From NCBI GenBank assembly GCA_910575475.1, contig CAJTGD010000040.1, forward strand, positions 1-52,118: a stretch of 52,118 nucleotides of DNA. The letters are read 5' to 3'. Below, in pieces: positions 7,488 through 16,527 of the stretch (the stretch's first letter is position 1; the number at the start of each line of letters is the position of its first letter). The notes under the pieces were generated by a model that was given only the letters and a program-made list of their open reading frames with translations, had not been told where the DNA came from and searched no databases. A program made the position numbers and the translations under genes. This DNA is from Lachnospiraceae bacterium. Its GTDB lineage: Bacteria; Bacillota; Clostridia; Lachnospirales; Lachnospiraceae.

Positions 7488-8732
7488 ATGAATTTTAAAA
7501 TGACCCCCCTGGAAAAGAAATGGGTATTGTATGATGTGGGCAACTCCGCATTTACAATGCTGGTATCCACCATTTTTCCGATTTATTTTAACTATCTTGC
7601 TGAAAATGCCGGTATCTCTGATGTAAATTATCTTGCCTACTGGGGGTACGCATCCTCCATCTGTACCCTGCTGGTGGCACTGATGGGGCCGACCCTGGGA
7701 GCCGTAGCCGATACGAAGGATTTTAAAAAGCGAATCTTCAAGGTCGTTCTCTTCATTGGTGTGGCAGGCTGTGTCACCCTAGGATTTTTGTCTTCCTGGA
7801 TCTGGTTCCTGGGCGTGTTTATCCTGGCAAAGACCGGCTACTCTGCCAGCCTTGTTTTCTATGATGCCATGCTCACGGACGTGACCGAGCCGGAACGGAT
7901 GGATACCGTATCCTCCCAGGGCTTCGCGTGGGGCTATATCGGAAGCTGCATCCCCTTTGTGGCAAGCCTCGGAGTGGTATTAGGGGGAGGTTCCCTGGGA
8001 CTGAACATGCAGTCCTCCATGGCGATTGCCTTTTTCATCACAGCTGCCTGGTGGCTGGCCTCCGCAGTTCCGCTTCTTATTTCATATAAGCAGAAATACT
8101 ATGTCGAATCTACAGAGCATGTGATCCGCAACAGCTTTTGCAGGCTTGGTAAAACCTTCGCGGACATCAAACAGGAAAAGCATATTTTCCTTTTCCTGCT
8201 TGCGTTTTTCTTCTATATTGATGGCGTCTATACGATCATTGATATGGCAACCGCCTACGGGCAGGCTCTGGGACTTGACAGTACGGGACTGCTCCTGGCG
8301 CTTTTGCTGACACAGATTGTCGCGTTTCCTTCGGTTCTGCTTTTGAACCGCCTTGCAAAAAAAATTGGTTCCACGAAGATCCTGACCATCTGTATTCTGG
8401 CATACCTGTTTATTGCTTTATATGCCTACGGCCTGGATACCCAGCGGGATTTCTGGATCCTTGCGGTCATGGTAGGTCTGTTCCAGGGTACGGTGCAGGC
8501 CCTGTCACGTTCTTATTTCGGGAAGATCATTCCGGTGGAAAAGTCGGGAGAATACTTCGGGCTCTATGATATCTGCGGAAAAGGCGCCGCCGTCCTTGGC
8601 ACGACCCTCGTTTCCGTCATGAGCCAGCTTACCGGCAGGATGAACGTCGGCGTGGCTGCCATCTCCGTACTGTTTGTGATCGGACTGCTGCTGTTCCGGA
8701 AAGCAGTGAAGCTCAACGAAGGGCATTCATAA
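7488..8732 (+). CDS. UMF1-family MFS transporter
   Basis: About 414 residues with some twelve membrane segments and the UMF1/Atg22-like signature at the N-terminus (KKWVLYDVGNSAFTMLVSTIFPIYF). The A-loop GAVADTKDFKKR between segments 2 and 3 and the conserved QGTVQALSRSYFGKIIP near the C-terminus support the family. Substrates of bacterial members are not known; the yeast relative exports amino acids from the vacuole. ATG 7488 is chosen because AAAGG lies 9 nt upstream; ATG 7479 is too close to it. It shares an operon with the PLC-like gene. Confidence 0.85.
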   Translation: MNFKMTPLEKKWVLYDVGNSAFTMLVSTIFPIYFNYLAENAGISDVNYLAYWGYASSICTLLVALMGPTLGAVADTKDFKKRIFKVVLFIGVAGCVTLGFLSSWIWFLGVFILAKTGYSASLVFYDAMLTDVTEPERMDTVSSQGFAWGYIGSCIPFVASLGVVLGGGSLGLNMQSSMAIAFFITAAWWLASAVPLLISYKQKYYVESTEHVIRNSFCRLGKTFADIKQEKHIFLFLLAFFFYIDGVYTIIDMATAYGQALGLDSTGLLLALLLTQIVAFPSVLLLNRLAKKIGSTKILTICILAYLFIALYAYGLDTQRDFWILAVMVGLFQGTVQALSRSYFGKIIPVEKSGEYFGLYDICGKGAAVLGTTLVSVMSQLTGRMNVGVAAISVLFVIGLLLFRKAVKLNEGHS

Positions 8733-8825
8733 CGTTTTCAAGTTTTCGTCCAATTTTACACACAGATCAGCCCCGCTTATTGTTTCGCTAAAATAATCCT
8801 TTTATTGAAAGGTCAGGTATATGAT

Positions 8826-9275
8826 ATGGTCAAAGTATATTTTGAATTACCAGATGAGCAGATTATTTCTACTTCCAGATATTTTAATAATTCTTATACC
8901 GATGATTGGCTGGATGAATGGGCAAAAAAAGTGATTCGTGAAGTAGATGATTCTGAATTGCTCTCACCGGGGCTTGTCAACAGTCCGGTCTTTGGCCCCA
9001 TCACCATACGTGAAATCAGCGGCGGGGCAAAAGCGCTGATCACTATGCATTCCGATCCTGCGGTAATCAGCAATGCCAACAGCTGCGGAGAAAACTGTGC
9101 CGGGCTGCTGGCGGAATTAAGTATGAAAAAAGATTTTTCCGTTTATCTGTCGTATCCGATGGATTTTCAGGATTTCACATTTGACATGGAAATCATAAGA
9201 ACCGGAAAAAAATGCCATAATGCGGGGGAATTTGAAAAGGAGTATCTTTTATGGAGACAAAGCATGACATTTTGA
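8826..9275 (+). CDS. DUF4869 protein
   Basis: A 149-residue soluble protein resembling the DUF4869 family: it begins with a beta-rich segment MVKVYFELPDEQ, has a DDWLDEWAKKVIREVD helix, and SPVFGPITIREISGGAKALI in the middle. No function is known. ATG 8826 is preferred over an upstream TTG at 8805. Its 3' end carries the ribosome site (AAAAGGAG) and ATG (9251) of the next gene, so the two were translationally coupled; that partner is now broken. Confidence 0.7.
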   Translation: MVKVYFELPDEQIISTSRYFNNSYTDDWLDEWAKKVIREVDDSELLSPGLVNSPVFGPITIREISGGAKALITMHSDPAVISNANSCGENCAGLLAELSMKKDFSVYLSYPMDFQDFTFDMEIIRTGKKCHNAGEFEKEYLLWRQSMTF

Positions 9276-9648
9276 TACAGAATAAACGTGACATCCTGAA
9301 ATTCTTTTGAGGTCAAATAATTGTTTTATTATCATGACCCGAGAGTCACTCGCAGGTATTCCTTACGGATATAGAGAAATCTACAGAATCAAAACCTCCG
9401 GGAAATATCATTCTCTGGAAAATATTTATCCTGAATATCATGAATTTCATGAATGCAATTACATAATAACAGAAGATGAAGATGCTGGTCTCGAATTTTA
9501 TCAGCATTTTTACGGCGAGAAAGTAATATCTAGCCATGGGAACAGTAATCTCAGTAAATTCGGCGGCCCGGATTGCCTTCTCATAGGAGACGGATGTGCC
9601 ATCGGTGCTTTTATACAGGATCTGCTTCTAACAAAATCCGCACACTAA
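9251..9648 (+). pseudogene. Frameshifted partner of the DUF4869 gene
   Basis: A good ribosome site inside the DUF4869 gene leads to ATG 9251, reading METKHDILIQNKRDILKFF and then TGA 9308-9310. The other frame resumes immediately and runs to 9648 (SNNCFIIMTRESLAGIPYGYREIYRIKTSGKYHS and on). The two parts look like pieces of one protein: the second resembles the C-terminal part of P-loop-type proteins that follow DUF4869 genes, but no Walker A motif is present. I read it as a gene with an internal deletion and frameshift. The family recollection is tentative; the broken frame is seen directly. Confidence 0.5.
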
Positions 9649-9845
9649 TTTACTGACTGATCTCACAAGAAATACTCCTGCTCAATATTCGAAGTCAAGA
9701 CTTAATAGCTGTTATCTATATCCTTGCTGCTGCAAAGGAACAAAATGTGAATTTTATACAAGGCATAAAACACTCCACTAACCACTGTTTTATGAATACA
9801 TAGAGAAAAACTGCCCCAACAGTTTTACTGTCCTAAAGCGCAAAA

Positions 9846-9885
9846 GAGGTCTGCCATATCATGTTTTCGTAATATAGCAGACTTC
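9846..9885. terminator. Probable bidirectional terminator hairpin
   Basis: A 14-bp stem with one mismatch (GAGGTCTGCCATAT against ATATAGCAGACTTC), followed by TTTATAT on plus and preceded by AAAA. It sits between the plus-strand DUF4869 locus and the minus-strand CotH operon. The rest of 9649-9944 shows no gene. Confidence 0.55.
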
Positions 9886-9944
9886 TTTATATATATTGTG
9901 AAAAAGCAGAATGACCTTAAGGGGATTCCCTTGGTTATAAATTA

Positions 9945-11855
9945 TCAATATCTTTTATATCTGCATGCAAAGAAGATCCCTGCAAGAAGCAAAGCAGCAG
10001 AAGCCGCCGCTAAAATCCAGGTATTTCCGATTGTCCTCCCCGAAATATTGGTCTGGTATCCTGTCTTGGCCATTGTGTTCATATCTTGCGGTTTTTCCAT
10101 ATCCGGTACTGCTCCTCCCGGCATGGCTTCTCCGTCAAAATCCATTTCCGGCGGTTCAATCCCACTCTGGATTTCTTCCGGCCTGGATTGATTTCCTCTG
10201 CTGCTGTCTTCTGCCGCCGATTCAGCTTTGCTCATAAAACCTTCCCGCATAAATTTCCCCGGGTCATTTCCCGAACCATTTCCCGGGCCAAATGTATTTC
10301 CCATGATTCCCATTGCTTCTACGGATAAGCTTGCAGCTTCTACCGCTTCGGTATCCTCTGTCTGCGGCTCTTCCGAGACTGCCGGGCCTGCAGCTTCCGT
10401 AGAAGAGATCGTCCCGTCCAGCTGCCCTTCGATGCTTTCCGCACGCAGCACGCAAAAGCTTTTCAGCGTGGAAACGCCCTCCTGAAATTCCTCATAGGTA
10501 CAGAACTTTGTCGGATCCTTTTCCACATACGGCGCGATCATTTCCGAAACCGCATCAATCATCTGTTCAAATTCCCCGCTTGTAAAATACTGCTCTATAA
10601 ATTCCGCAAAATACTGATGATACAGTTTCGTATATTCCTCATCCGCAAAGATCCACGCAAGCATGGGCCGGGATTCCACAGTACCGCCGGAAACCGGAGA
10701 ATCAATCGGGTAATTCACCAGCCCTTCGGCGTCTGTTCCAGATTCGAATCCGCCGAAAGCCAGGTTATAGTCCCATGGGATCATGGAAAGCTGTCCGTCC
10801 TTTTCGTACAAATAGTAATTGTGGATCATTGAACCCGTATAACTGTCGAAATTACATACAAAATTATGCACTGTAAAGTAGCGGATCACTTCCTCAATGT
10901 CAACCACAGTGTCAATATTTTTCCCTTCATTCAGTTTCTTTAAAGCGTCAATCAGGCGCTCTTTGTCACTGTCTGAAATCTCCGTTTTTGCATTGTCAAA
11001 AATATTGCTGTAGCTGTCATACTCATCATCCGTATAGATCAGAGAAACATCGTCGCTGCCCATGGACATTCCGCCTGGACCGCCAGGGCCTTTTCCAGTC
11101 TCCATTCCTTCCGGCGGCATCCCTTCTCCGGGCGCTCCCATTCCTTCTTCATCATTGCCCGGATTTCCCGGCCAAGTTCCCGCATCCTCCAAAATCCCCG
11201 GATCAAACCCGGCTCCATTTCCTCTGCCGCCGCCCATACTCATACTGTCCGGCTTGTACAGTTCTCCGTAATCCCTTCCATAATTCCGTTCCAGGAAGCT
11301 CTCTTCCACCCCTTCCACAGCAAGGTACAGCCCAAAGTCCTCCCCATTTACCGTAAGATACACATAGCTGCAAAGAGGCGAATCCACACCGAAGCCGGAC
11401 ATCATCTGATAAGTCACATAGTCCTTCATATACGTATTATCCTGAATGATGTTGTTCAGACACAGCTTATCCAACCCATAATAGGTATTGGACTGGTCAT
11501 AATGGTCAAATTCCACCTTAAAGCTGTAGCGGTTATTTCCATAAGACGCCACAGATGTAAGCGATGTATTTCCCTTTGCCCGGATTGCCACATTCTTACA
11601 CGCTTCCTGATCGATCACCAGGGAACAGGATACATATTCTTCATCCGTGCATCCTTCCAGAAATGAATCCCAGTCCTCCATCTCAATCTCAATGGTATGC
11701 ACCATGGATGTATCAAACAGCCTCGACTCATATCCCAGGGCACTGGATACAGCCTGTACGCCAAGTGTTCCAGCATTCATAAAGGCAATGGTTAAAAGCA
11801 GCACCAGCAGAAGTACGCCGCAGCAGATCCTGTCAATCTGTTTATGTGTTGACAT
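9945..11855 (-). CDS. CotH-kinase-family protein, membrane-anchored
   Basis: A 636-residue member of the CotH kinase family; spore-coat CotH is an atypical protein kinase. A signal-anchor helix (about 10-28) is followed by the CotH core: RAKGNTS (92-98), RYSFKVEFD (Lys113), LCLNN (131-135), then a long Gly/Met/Pro-rich insert (about 206-268), and the catalytic-loop-like MIPWDYNLAFG (359-368). After an acidic linker and a second low-complexity stretch, a C-terminal helix (about 608-628) ends in basic residues. The kinase domain therefore faces outside, tethered at both ends. It is last in an operon behind VTC and DUF4956 genes. GGAGG precedes ATG 11855. Confidence 0.85.
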   Translation of the reverse strand: MSTHKQIDRICCGVLLLVLLLTIAFMNAGTLGVQAVSSALGYESRLFDTSMVHTIEIEMEDWDSFLEGCTDEEYVSCSLVIDQEACKNVAIRAKGNTSLTSVASYGNNRYSFKVEFDHYDQSNTYYGLDKLCLNNIIQDNTYMKDYVTYQMMSGFGVDSPLCSYVYLTVNGEDFGLYLAVEGVEESFLERNYGRDYGELYKPDSMSMGGGRGNGAGFDPGILEDAGTWPGNPGNDEEGMGAPGEGMPPEGMETGKGPGGPGGMSMGSDDVSLIYTDDEYDSYSNIFDNAKTEISDSDKERLIDALKKLNEGKNIDTVVDIEEVIRYFTVHNFVCNFDSYTGSMIHNYYLYEKDGQLSMIPWDYNLAFGGFESGTDAEGLVNYPIDSPVSGGTVESRPMLAWIFADEEYTKLYHQYFAEFIEQYFTSGEFEQMIDAVSEMIAPYVEKDPTKFCTYEEFQEGVSTLKSFCVLRAESIEGQLDGTISSTEAAGPAVSEEPQTEDTEAVEAASLSVEAMGIMGNTFGPGNGSGNDPGKFMREGFMSKAESAAEDSSRGNQSRPEEIQSGIEPPEMDFDGEAMPGGAVPDMEKPQDMNTMAKTGYQTNISGRTIGNTWILAAASAALLLAGIFFACRYKRY

Positions 11856-11914
11856 TCGCTATCCTCCCTGTTCGTTTCCATGTACTGTCCCAAAATAACT
11901 TACCACATTTAAAG

Positions 11915-12586
11915 CTACCCCATATAGTCCCCATTATAGCTGACCAGAACTGCGCTTGTCACACCATCCATTGCGGAGAGCGCATTGATAAACTCCGTAT
12001 CCTCACTCCTCATCCGGATCTCCGCAGTCACTTCCACCATACTCCGCTGGACAGTCTTACTTTTTACGATGCAGCGGCTTACCTGCTTTTTCAGGAAACC
12101 CAGTGCCTTTCGTTCACTCTCCTGCCCCGTGCAGCTGAGTACGACAATATACGGGGTTATATGAGATTTTTTATTGACAAACACGAGCAGGATCAGCCCG
12201 ATAAACACGCCGCCGAATACAGCCAGCGGAATCATGCCTGCTGCCAGTACGATCCCTTCCGCAATCGCCCAGAATAAAAACGCGATATCCAGAGGCTCCT
12301 TGATTGCGGTCCGAAAGCGCACAATCGACAGGGCGCCGACCATACCAAGGGACAGCACAATATTGGATGTCACCGCAAGGATAACAAGTGTCGTGATCAT
12401 GGTCAGAGCAACCAGAGTCACACCAAAGCTGGAGGAATACATTACCCCGGAAAAGGTTTTCTTATAGATCAAAAAGATAAACAGGCCGATCCCAAATGCC
12501 AGGATCATTGCCAGAGCCATATCCACAATGCTGACACTGTCCACGTTCTCCAGAAAACTGGATTTAAAAATGTCTTGAAATGTCAT
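11915..12586 (-). CDS. DUF4956 membrane protein
   Basis: A 223-residue protein with four or so membrane helices (about 21-41, 56-75 and 103-137) and the DUF4956 signature GMVGALSIVRFRTAIKEP (81-98), followed by a soluble C-terminal domain rich in beta strands (PYIVVLSCTG, VEVTAEIRM). Function is unknown, but the family is repeatedly found beside VTC-type polyphosphate polymerases, which suggests a role in moving or anchoring the product. Start ATG 12586 has AAAGGA upstream; the longer frame to 12679 overlaps the preceding gene and is rejected. It begins 26 nt after the VTC stop. Confidence 0.85.
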   Translation of the reverse strand: MTFQDIFKSSFLENVDSVSIVDMALAMILAFGIGLFIFLIYKKTFSGVMYSSSFGVTLVALTMITTLVILAVTSNIVLSLGMVGALSIVRFRTAIKEPLDIAFLFWAIAEGIVLAAGMIPLAVFGGVFIGLILLVFVNKKSHITPYIVVLSCTGQESERKALGFLKKQVSRCIVKSKTVQRSMVEVTAEIRMRSEDTEFINALSAMDGVTSAVLVSYNGDYMG

Positions 12587-12611
12587 ATTCGATACCAATC
12601 CTTTCTCGTTT

Positions 12612-13283
12612 TCACCCGTATTTTCTGCATGCCGCATATTTTGAAAATGCCGATGTATGCCTGCCTTCCAGCTGGACAATATCCCGGATCACAGACGGCA
12701 GAAACGCATCCCATTTTACTTCCAGGATCGCGGGCGCCTCCCCTGCCGGAACCGTAACACAGTCTGGATCCAGGAAATCAATTCCATTCAGCCCGGTCCG
12801 GATCTGATAATCCAGAGTCACACGCACATTTCCCGGAGCATAGGTAAACGGCTCCCGCGTATAGTCCACGATCGTCTTCGGACGCAGCCCCTGGAACCGC
12901 ATTTTGCAGTACAATTCCTCTACCAGCGGCCTCCCGCTGTTCATCATCCACCTGCTTTGATTTTCCAGAATGGCCCGCACTTCATCCCCCGTCAGGCCTA
13001 TGCTTTGTTTCTTTCCAAGTCCATTGCGTTTGCTTTTCTTTTCCAGACGGATCCCGGAAGTGTCTCTATTATAATACCGCAGCCGAAACTTCTCCCTCTG
13101 GTCCACTCCATCGATTTTTTCCCGTAGCGCCTTGTCTCCGGGTGTATCAAAATACAGACTGCGGATCTCATATTTTCCATCCACCGCATGGGAATCCATC
13201 TGCATGACCGCCCGCAGACGGTGCCTGAGCTGAATCAGATCCGATATATTGATCTCATGCTTCCATTCATGACGCCATGTCAA
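12612..13283 (-). CDS. VTC-type polyphosphate polymerase
   Basis: A 223-residue VTC/CYTH-like tunnel-fold protein; the eukaryotic VTC4 relative makes polyphosphate from ATP. The typical N-terminus MTWRHEWKHEINISDL is followed by beta strands carrying charged tunnel residues: YEIRSLYFDT, KFRLRYYNRDTSGIRLEKKSK, VDYTREPF, and AILEVKWDAFLP near the end (Glu/Lys of metal and phosphate binding). It starts at TTG 13283 behind AAAGGGGG. It is first in the operon with DUF4956 and CotH genes. Enzyme activity is inferred from the family. Confidence 0.85.
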   Translation of the reverse strand: MTWRHEWKHEINISDLIQLRHRLRAVMQMDSHAVDGKYEIRSLYFDTPGDKALREKIDGVDQREKFRLRYYNRDTSGIRLEKKSKRNGLGKKQSIGLTGDEVRAILENQSRWMMNSGRPLVEELYCKMRFQGLRPKTIVDYTREPFTYAPGNVRVTLDYQIRTGLNGIDFLDPDCVTVPAGEAPAILEVKWDAFLPSVIRDIVQLEGRHTSAFSKYAACRKYG

Positions 13284-13354
13284 AATTCACTGCCCCCTTT
13301 CTAAAGCTATATAAAAATAGTACTTCTTTTGAGGTTCACTATTTTCAGTAAAAT

Positions 13355-13360
13355 ATTATA
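13355..13360 (-). promoter_or_regulatory. Probable -10 of the VTC-DUF4956-CotH operon
   Basis: TATAAT on the minus strand in an AT-rich tract about 70 nt before the TTG start. No good -35 is visible, so an activator or an alternative sigma factor may be needed. Confidence 0.4.
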
Positions 13361-13472
13361 CATGAAACCTTAAATGAAACTTAGACAGATGTGAAAAAAA
13401 TGTGACTACGGATATAGCATGAACTGCTGTCAGCTGCTTTTCTTCTGGCTTGGATATCTAAATTTTCTATTG

Positions 13473-13508
13473 AATAAAATATCCCCTGATACCACATCGT
13501 ACCAGGGG
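13473..13508 (-). terminator. Terminator of the epimerase gene
   Basis: Arms CCCCTGATAC (13483-13492) and GTACCAGGGG (13499-13508) pair with one wobble; the minus strand continues with ATATTTTATT. Confidence 0.65.
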
Positions 13509-13557
13509 ACATCCCGCCTATTCCTGTTTTTTCTGTATATTTTCTAACAATTACCCG

Positions 13558-14430
13558 TCAATCCATCACTCCGTCCAGCATATATCTCTGAAAACGTACC
13601 GCATCTTTTGCATCCTGATCCAGCTGCTCTTCCGTGATCTCCCCGCACAGCGGACGCCATACCTTGATGTCCTGCCCGACCTGGCCGCCCATATTGACAA
13701 ACGGCTCCATCACCACATCTTTGTCATATCCGATCCCGCGCAGTGCCTCACCGATCTCGCGCCAGGGAGTCCGGCCCTTTCCCGGCGCCATACGGTTGCA
13801 CTCACCGGTATGAAAATGTCCCAGCAGGCTGCCTGCTGTACGGATGGCTTCTGCGATGCTGGTCTCCTCGATATTCATGTGAAACGTATCCAGCATAACC
13901 CATACATTCGCCTTTCCTGTTTCCCGGACAAATTTCACGCCCTCGGAAGCCGTATTCAATATATGGTTTTCAAACCGATTGAGACATTCCAGATTCAGAT
14001 TCACCCCGTACTCAGCGGCTTCCTCTGCCATGATCTGTATCCCCTCCACCGCATTTTTCCAATCCTCTTCTTTGTCGATCGGCCTGCTGTAGTCAACCGG
14101 CCAGTAAGAATACAGCGCGCCGCCAAGGGTGCTGCTTCCTAACTGCTCCATCACATCAAACAGCTTTTTGTACCATTCCAGCGCCTTGCCCCGCACTTCT
14201 TGATTTCCGATATTGTGCTCCGCAGACGGGCCGTAGCCTACCGTCAGCCTGATTCCATTTGCGTCTGCCGCCGTTTTCAGCCTTTTCACATCATCCCCGG
14301 TATAATCCGGCAGCGGAGTCCCTCCGATCTCCAGAATGTCAAATCCAAGCCTGGCAGCTTTTTCGACATATTGTACGTAATCCGCAGACCATTCCTTCTC
14401 CCAGTATGCATAATAAATTCCGTGTTTCAT
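13558..14430 (-). CDS. D-psicose/D-tagatose 3-epimerase family enzyme
   Basis: A 290-residue TIM-barrel ketose 3-epimerase that interconverts ketohexoses such as fructose and psicose (allulose). The N-terminus MKHGIYYAYWEKEW is diagnostic of the clostridial enzymes, and all four metal/catalytic residues are present: Glu148 (LECLNRFEN), Asp181 (VMLDTFHMN), His207 (GHFHTGECNR) and Glu242 (VMEPF). ATG 14430 lies 6 nt behind AGGAGG. It stands alone with its own terminator, and no sugar transporter or kinase is next to it, so its natural substrate cannot be read from context. Confidence 0.92.
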   Translation of the reverse strand: MKHGIYYAYWEKEWSADYVQYVEKAARLGFDILEIGGTPLPDYTGDDVKRLKTAADANGIRLTVGYGPSAEHNIGNQEVRGKALEWYKKLFDVMEQLGSSTLGGALYSYWPVDYSRPIDKEEDWKNAVEGIQIMAEEAAEYGVNLNLECLNRFENHILNTASEGVKFVRETGKANVWVMLDTFHMNIEETSIAEAIRTAGSLLGHFHTGECNRMAPGKGRTPWREIGEALRGIGYDKDVVMEPFVNMGGQVGQDIKVWRPLCGEITEEQLDQDAKDAVRFQRYMLDGVMD

Positions 14431-14567
14431 AGTATCCTCCTCTTCCATTCTCCCTTAACCCTGTTAAATGATTTTGATATGAATCTCAGAATACGGCAGC
14501 CTTTTTCTTTCAACGTTAAATTATCTTTTCCGCTTTCCCGCATCCATGTACCCATGTACCGGCCGCA

Positions 14568-15827
14568 TTATATCCTGACCGTAAATACAATTCTGGAAGC
14601 TCCCCGGTATTCCGCACGGATCTCTCCTTTACAATTCTCCACGATCGCCTGGGCCGCGGAAAGCCCGATCCCGTATCCCCCGCTTTTCTGCGTCCGCGCG
14701 CTGTCCCCCCGGTAAAACCGGTCAAACAGTTTCTCCGGTTCATCCACCGGCAGCTCCTCACAGTCATTCTCCACCTGCAGCAGCATTTCCCTGCCCTGCC
14801 TTTTTAATGTAACGGCAATCTCTCCGCCCTTCGGTGCATATTTTACCGCATTGTCCAGCAGGATGGACACCAGCCGCAGCAGATTCTCCCTGTTGCCATG
14901 AAGCTCGATGCCCTGCCCGATCTCCGCTTCGATCATCACATTCTTCAAGGCCGCTGACTCGCAAAAGGCTGGAAGCTCCTCCTCCAGAAGGCGGCTCATG
15001 GAAAAATCAGATGCAGGAAGCTCCTCCACGCCTTCATCCAGCCTGGCAAGCACCAGGAGGTTTTGCATCAGGCCGGTGAGCCGCGCAGTCTGCGCCTTGA
15101 TGTTCCGGCTCCATTTGGTTTCCCCGCCGCAAAGCTCCATGGCCTCCGTATTGGCCATGATGATGGCCAGCGGCGTTTTGATCTCATGCCCTGCATCCGT
15201 GACAAACTGCTTCTGCTTTTCCAGGTTCCTCGCGATCGGCAGGATGGCCCTCTTTGACAGCAGGATCACCAGAAGAAGCATACCGAACCAGCACAATATC
15301 CCGATCCCCGCCGAGAGAGCCAGCACCAGGAGCAGAGCATACCGCTGCGCGGACGTATCCAAAAACAGCAGGAGCTCTCCCTGTCCGTCCCGGTCAGGCA
15401 TCCGTCTGTATTCAAAACGGTTCAGTCTGCCGGATCCTTTTCCCTGCTCATAGATCTTCTCCGCGTACTCCTTTGCTTCCTCTCCGGATACAGAGGAAAT
15501 CCGTCCGGTATCGGTTCGGGCAACGCTCCCTTCCCGGTCAAACCACACACAAAAATACCGGGCCGACATGGCATGGTCTTCCGTAACCGGCGGGCTGAAA
15601 AAGTCTCCCGGCTCTCTTTTCCCCGGCATGTCCGGAAACGGGAGCATTCCCGGCTCCGACTTCGGAGCCGCTGCCGCCTGCCGGGTGAGCATCTCCAGCA
15701 AGCGGTCCGTCTGCCGGTCTGTCTGCCAAAAATTCAATCCATTGATGGCGCCCAGCAGGATCAGCAGCAATACCGATATCGCTGCCATTGCCGTGATCAC
15801 AAACTTTTTCTGAAGTGTTTTCTGCAT
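14568..15827 (-). CDS. Sensor histidine kinase
   Basis: A 419-residue membrane kinase: first helix about 11-31, an external domain of about 130 residues, second helix about 163-190, dimerisation/phosphoacceptor segment FVTDAGHEIKTPL (His214), and an ATPase domain with the N box LLDNAVKYAPKG and G boxes GGYGIGLS. It is the partner of the response regulator directly upstream (8-nt gap). Because both lie behind a Na/Pi cotransporter, the signal may relate to phosphate or envelope status, but no PhoR-type PAS domain is apparent. Confidence 0.9.
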   Translation of the reverse strand: MQKTLQKKFVITAMAAISVLLLILLGAINGLNFWQTDRQTDRLLEMLTRQAAAAPKSEPGMLPFPDMPGKREPGDFFSPPVTEDHAMSARYFCVWFDREGSVARTDTGRISSVSGEEAKEYAEKIYEQGKGSGRLNRFEYRRMPDRDGQGELLLFLDTSAQRYALLLVLALSAGIGILCWFGMLLLVILLSKRAILPIARNLEKQKQFVTDAGHEIKTPLAIIMANTEAMELCGGETKWSRNIKAQTARLTGLMQNLLVLARLDEGVEELPASDFSMSRLLEEELPAFCESAALKNVMIEAEIGQGIELHGNRENLLRLVSILLDNAVKYAPKGGEIAVTLKRQGREMLLQVENDCEELPVDEPEKLFDRFYRGDSARTQKSGGYGIGLSAAQAIVENCKGEIRAEYRGASRIVFTVRI

Positions 15828-15835
15828 CGCTCACC

Positions 15836-16510
15836 TCAATCCACTGTTTCCAGCATATACCCGATATTCCGCTTCACCTTGATCTCCACCTGGTCGCTCA
15901 GAGCCGCCAGCCGTTTCCGCAAATAGGATATGTACACCCACACTGTCCCTACCTCCGCTTCCGTATCGTAGCCCCACACCTTCACAAGGAGGTCTTCCGA
16001 GGAAAGATAACGCTTCTGATTCTGCATCAGCACTTCCATCATGCGGTATTCCAGCTTGGGCAACACGAAAGATCTGCCATTTCCGCTCAGTTCATAGCTC
16101 TGCAGGTTCAGAGAGATGTCCCCGCAGGTCAGAATATCCGGCACAAAAGTTTCCCTTCGCCGAAGCATGGCACGCACCCGCGCCAGCAGCTCATCCATGG
16201 AAAAGGGCTTGGGCAGGTAATCATCCGCCCCCAGATCCAGTCCCCGGATCCGGTCCTCCACCTCCCCTCTGGCGGTGAGAAGGAGGATCGGCGTCCGACA
16301 TCCCTCCTTCCGCAGCTGTTCCAGCACCTCGAACCCGCTCTTCTTCGGCATCATGATATCCAGGATGATGCCGTCATACGCTTCCATTCTGGCATAATCC
16401 AGAGCCGCTTCCCCGTCATATACCGCATCTACCATATAATGATGATAGGTGAGGATATCCGAGACAGCCTCGGACATACTCACCTCATCTTCCGCAAACA
16501 GTAATCTCAT
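15836..16510 (-). CDS. OmpR/PhoB-family response regulator
   Basis: A 224-residue two-domain regulator. The receiver has acidic residues AEDE, phosphoacceptor Asp51 (IILDIMMP), Thr in LLLTARGE and Lys in YLPKPF; the C-terminal winged helix includes LPKLEYRMMEVLM and VWVYISYLRKRL. Start ATG 16510 (MRLLFAEDE) is 18 nt after the transporter stop; the longer upstream frame overlaps that gene and is not supported. It is followed at once by its histidine kinase. Confidence 0.9.
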   Translation of the reverse strand: MRLLFAEDEVSMSEAVSDILTYHHYMVDAVYDGEAALDYARMEAYDGIILDIMMPKKSGFEVLEQLRKEGCRTPILLLTARGEVEDRIRGLDLGADDYLPKPFSMDELLARVRAMLRRRETFVPDILTCGDISLNLQSYELSGNGRSFVLPKLEYRMMEVLMQNQKRYLSSEDLLVKVWGYDTEAEVGTVWVYISYLRKRLAALSDQVEIKVKRNIGYMLETVD

Positions 16511-16527
16511 AAATTCACCCTGCTTTT

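Noticed and set aside
9649..9845. Peptide-like stretch (SQDLIAVIYILAAAKEQNVNF) between the DUF4869 locus and the CotH operon
   Set aside because: It has no start codon or ribosome site and closes after about 35 codons; at most debris.
12587..12679. N-terminal extension of the DUF4956 protein
   Set aside because: It lies within the VTC gene in another frame, and the ribosome site points to ATG 12586.
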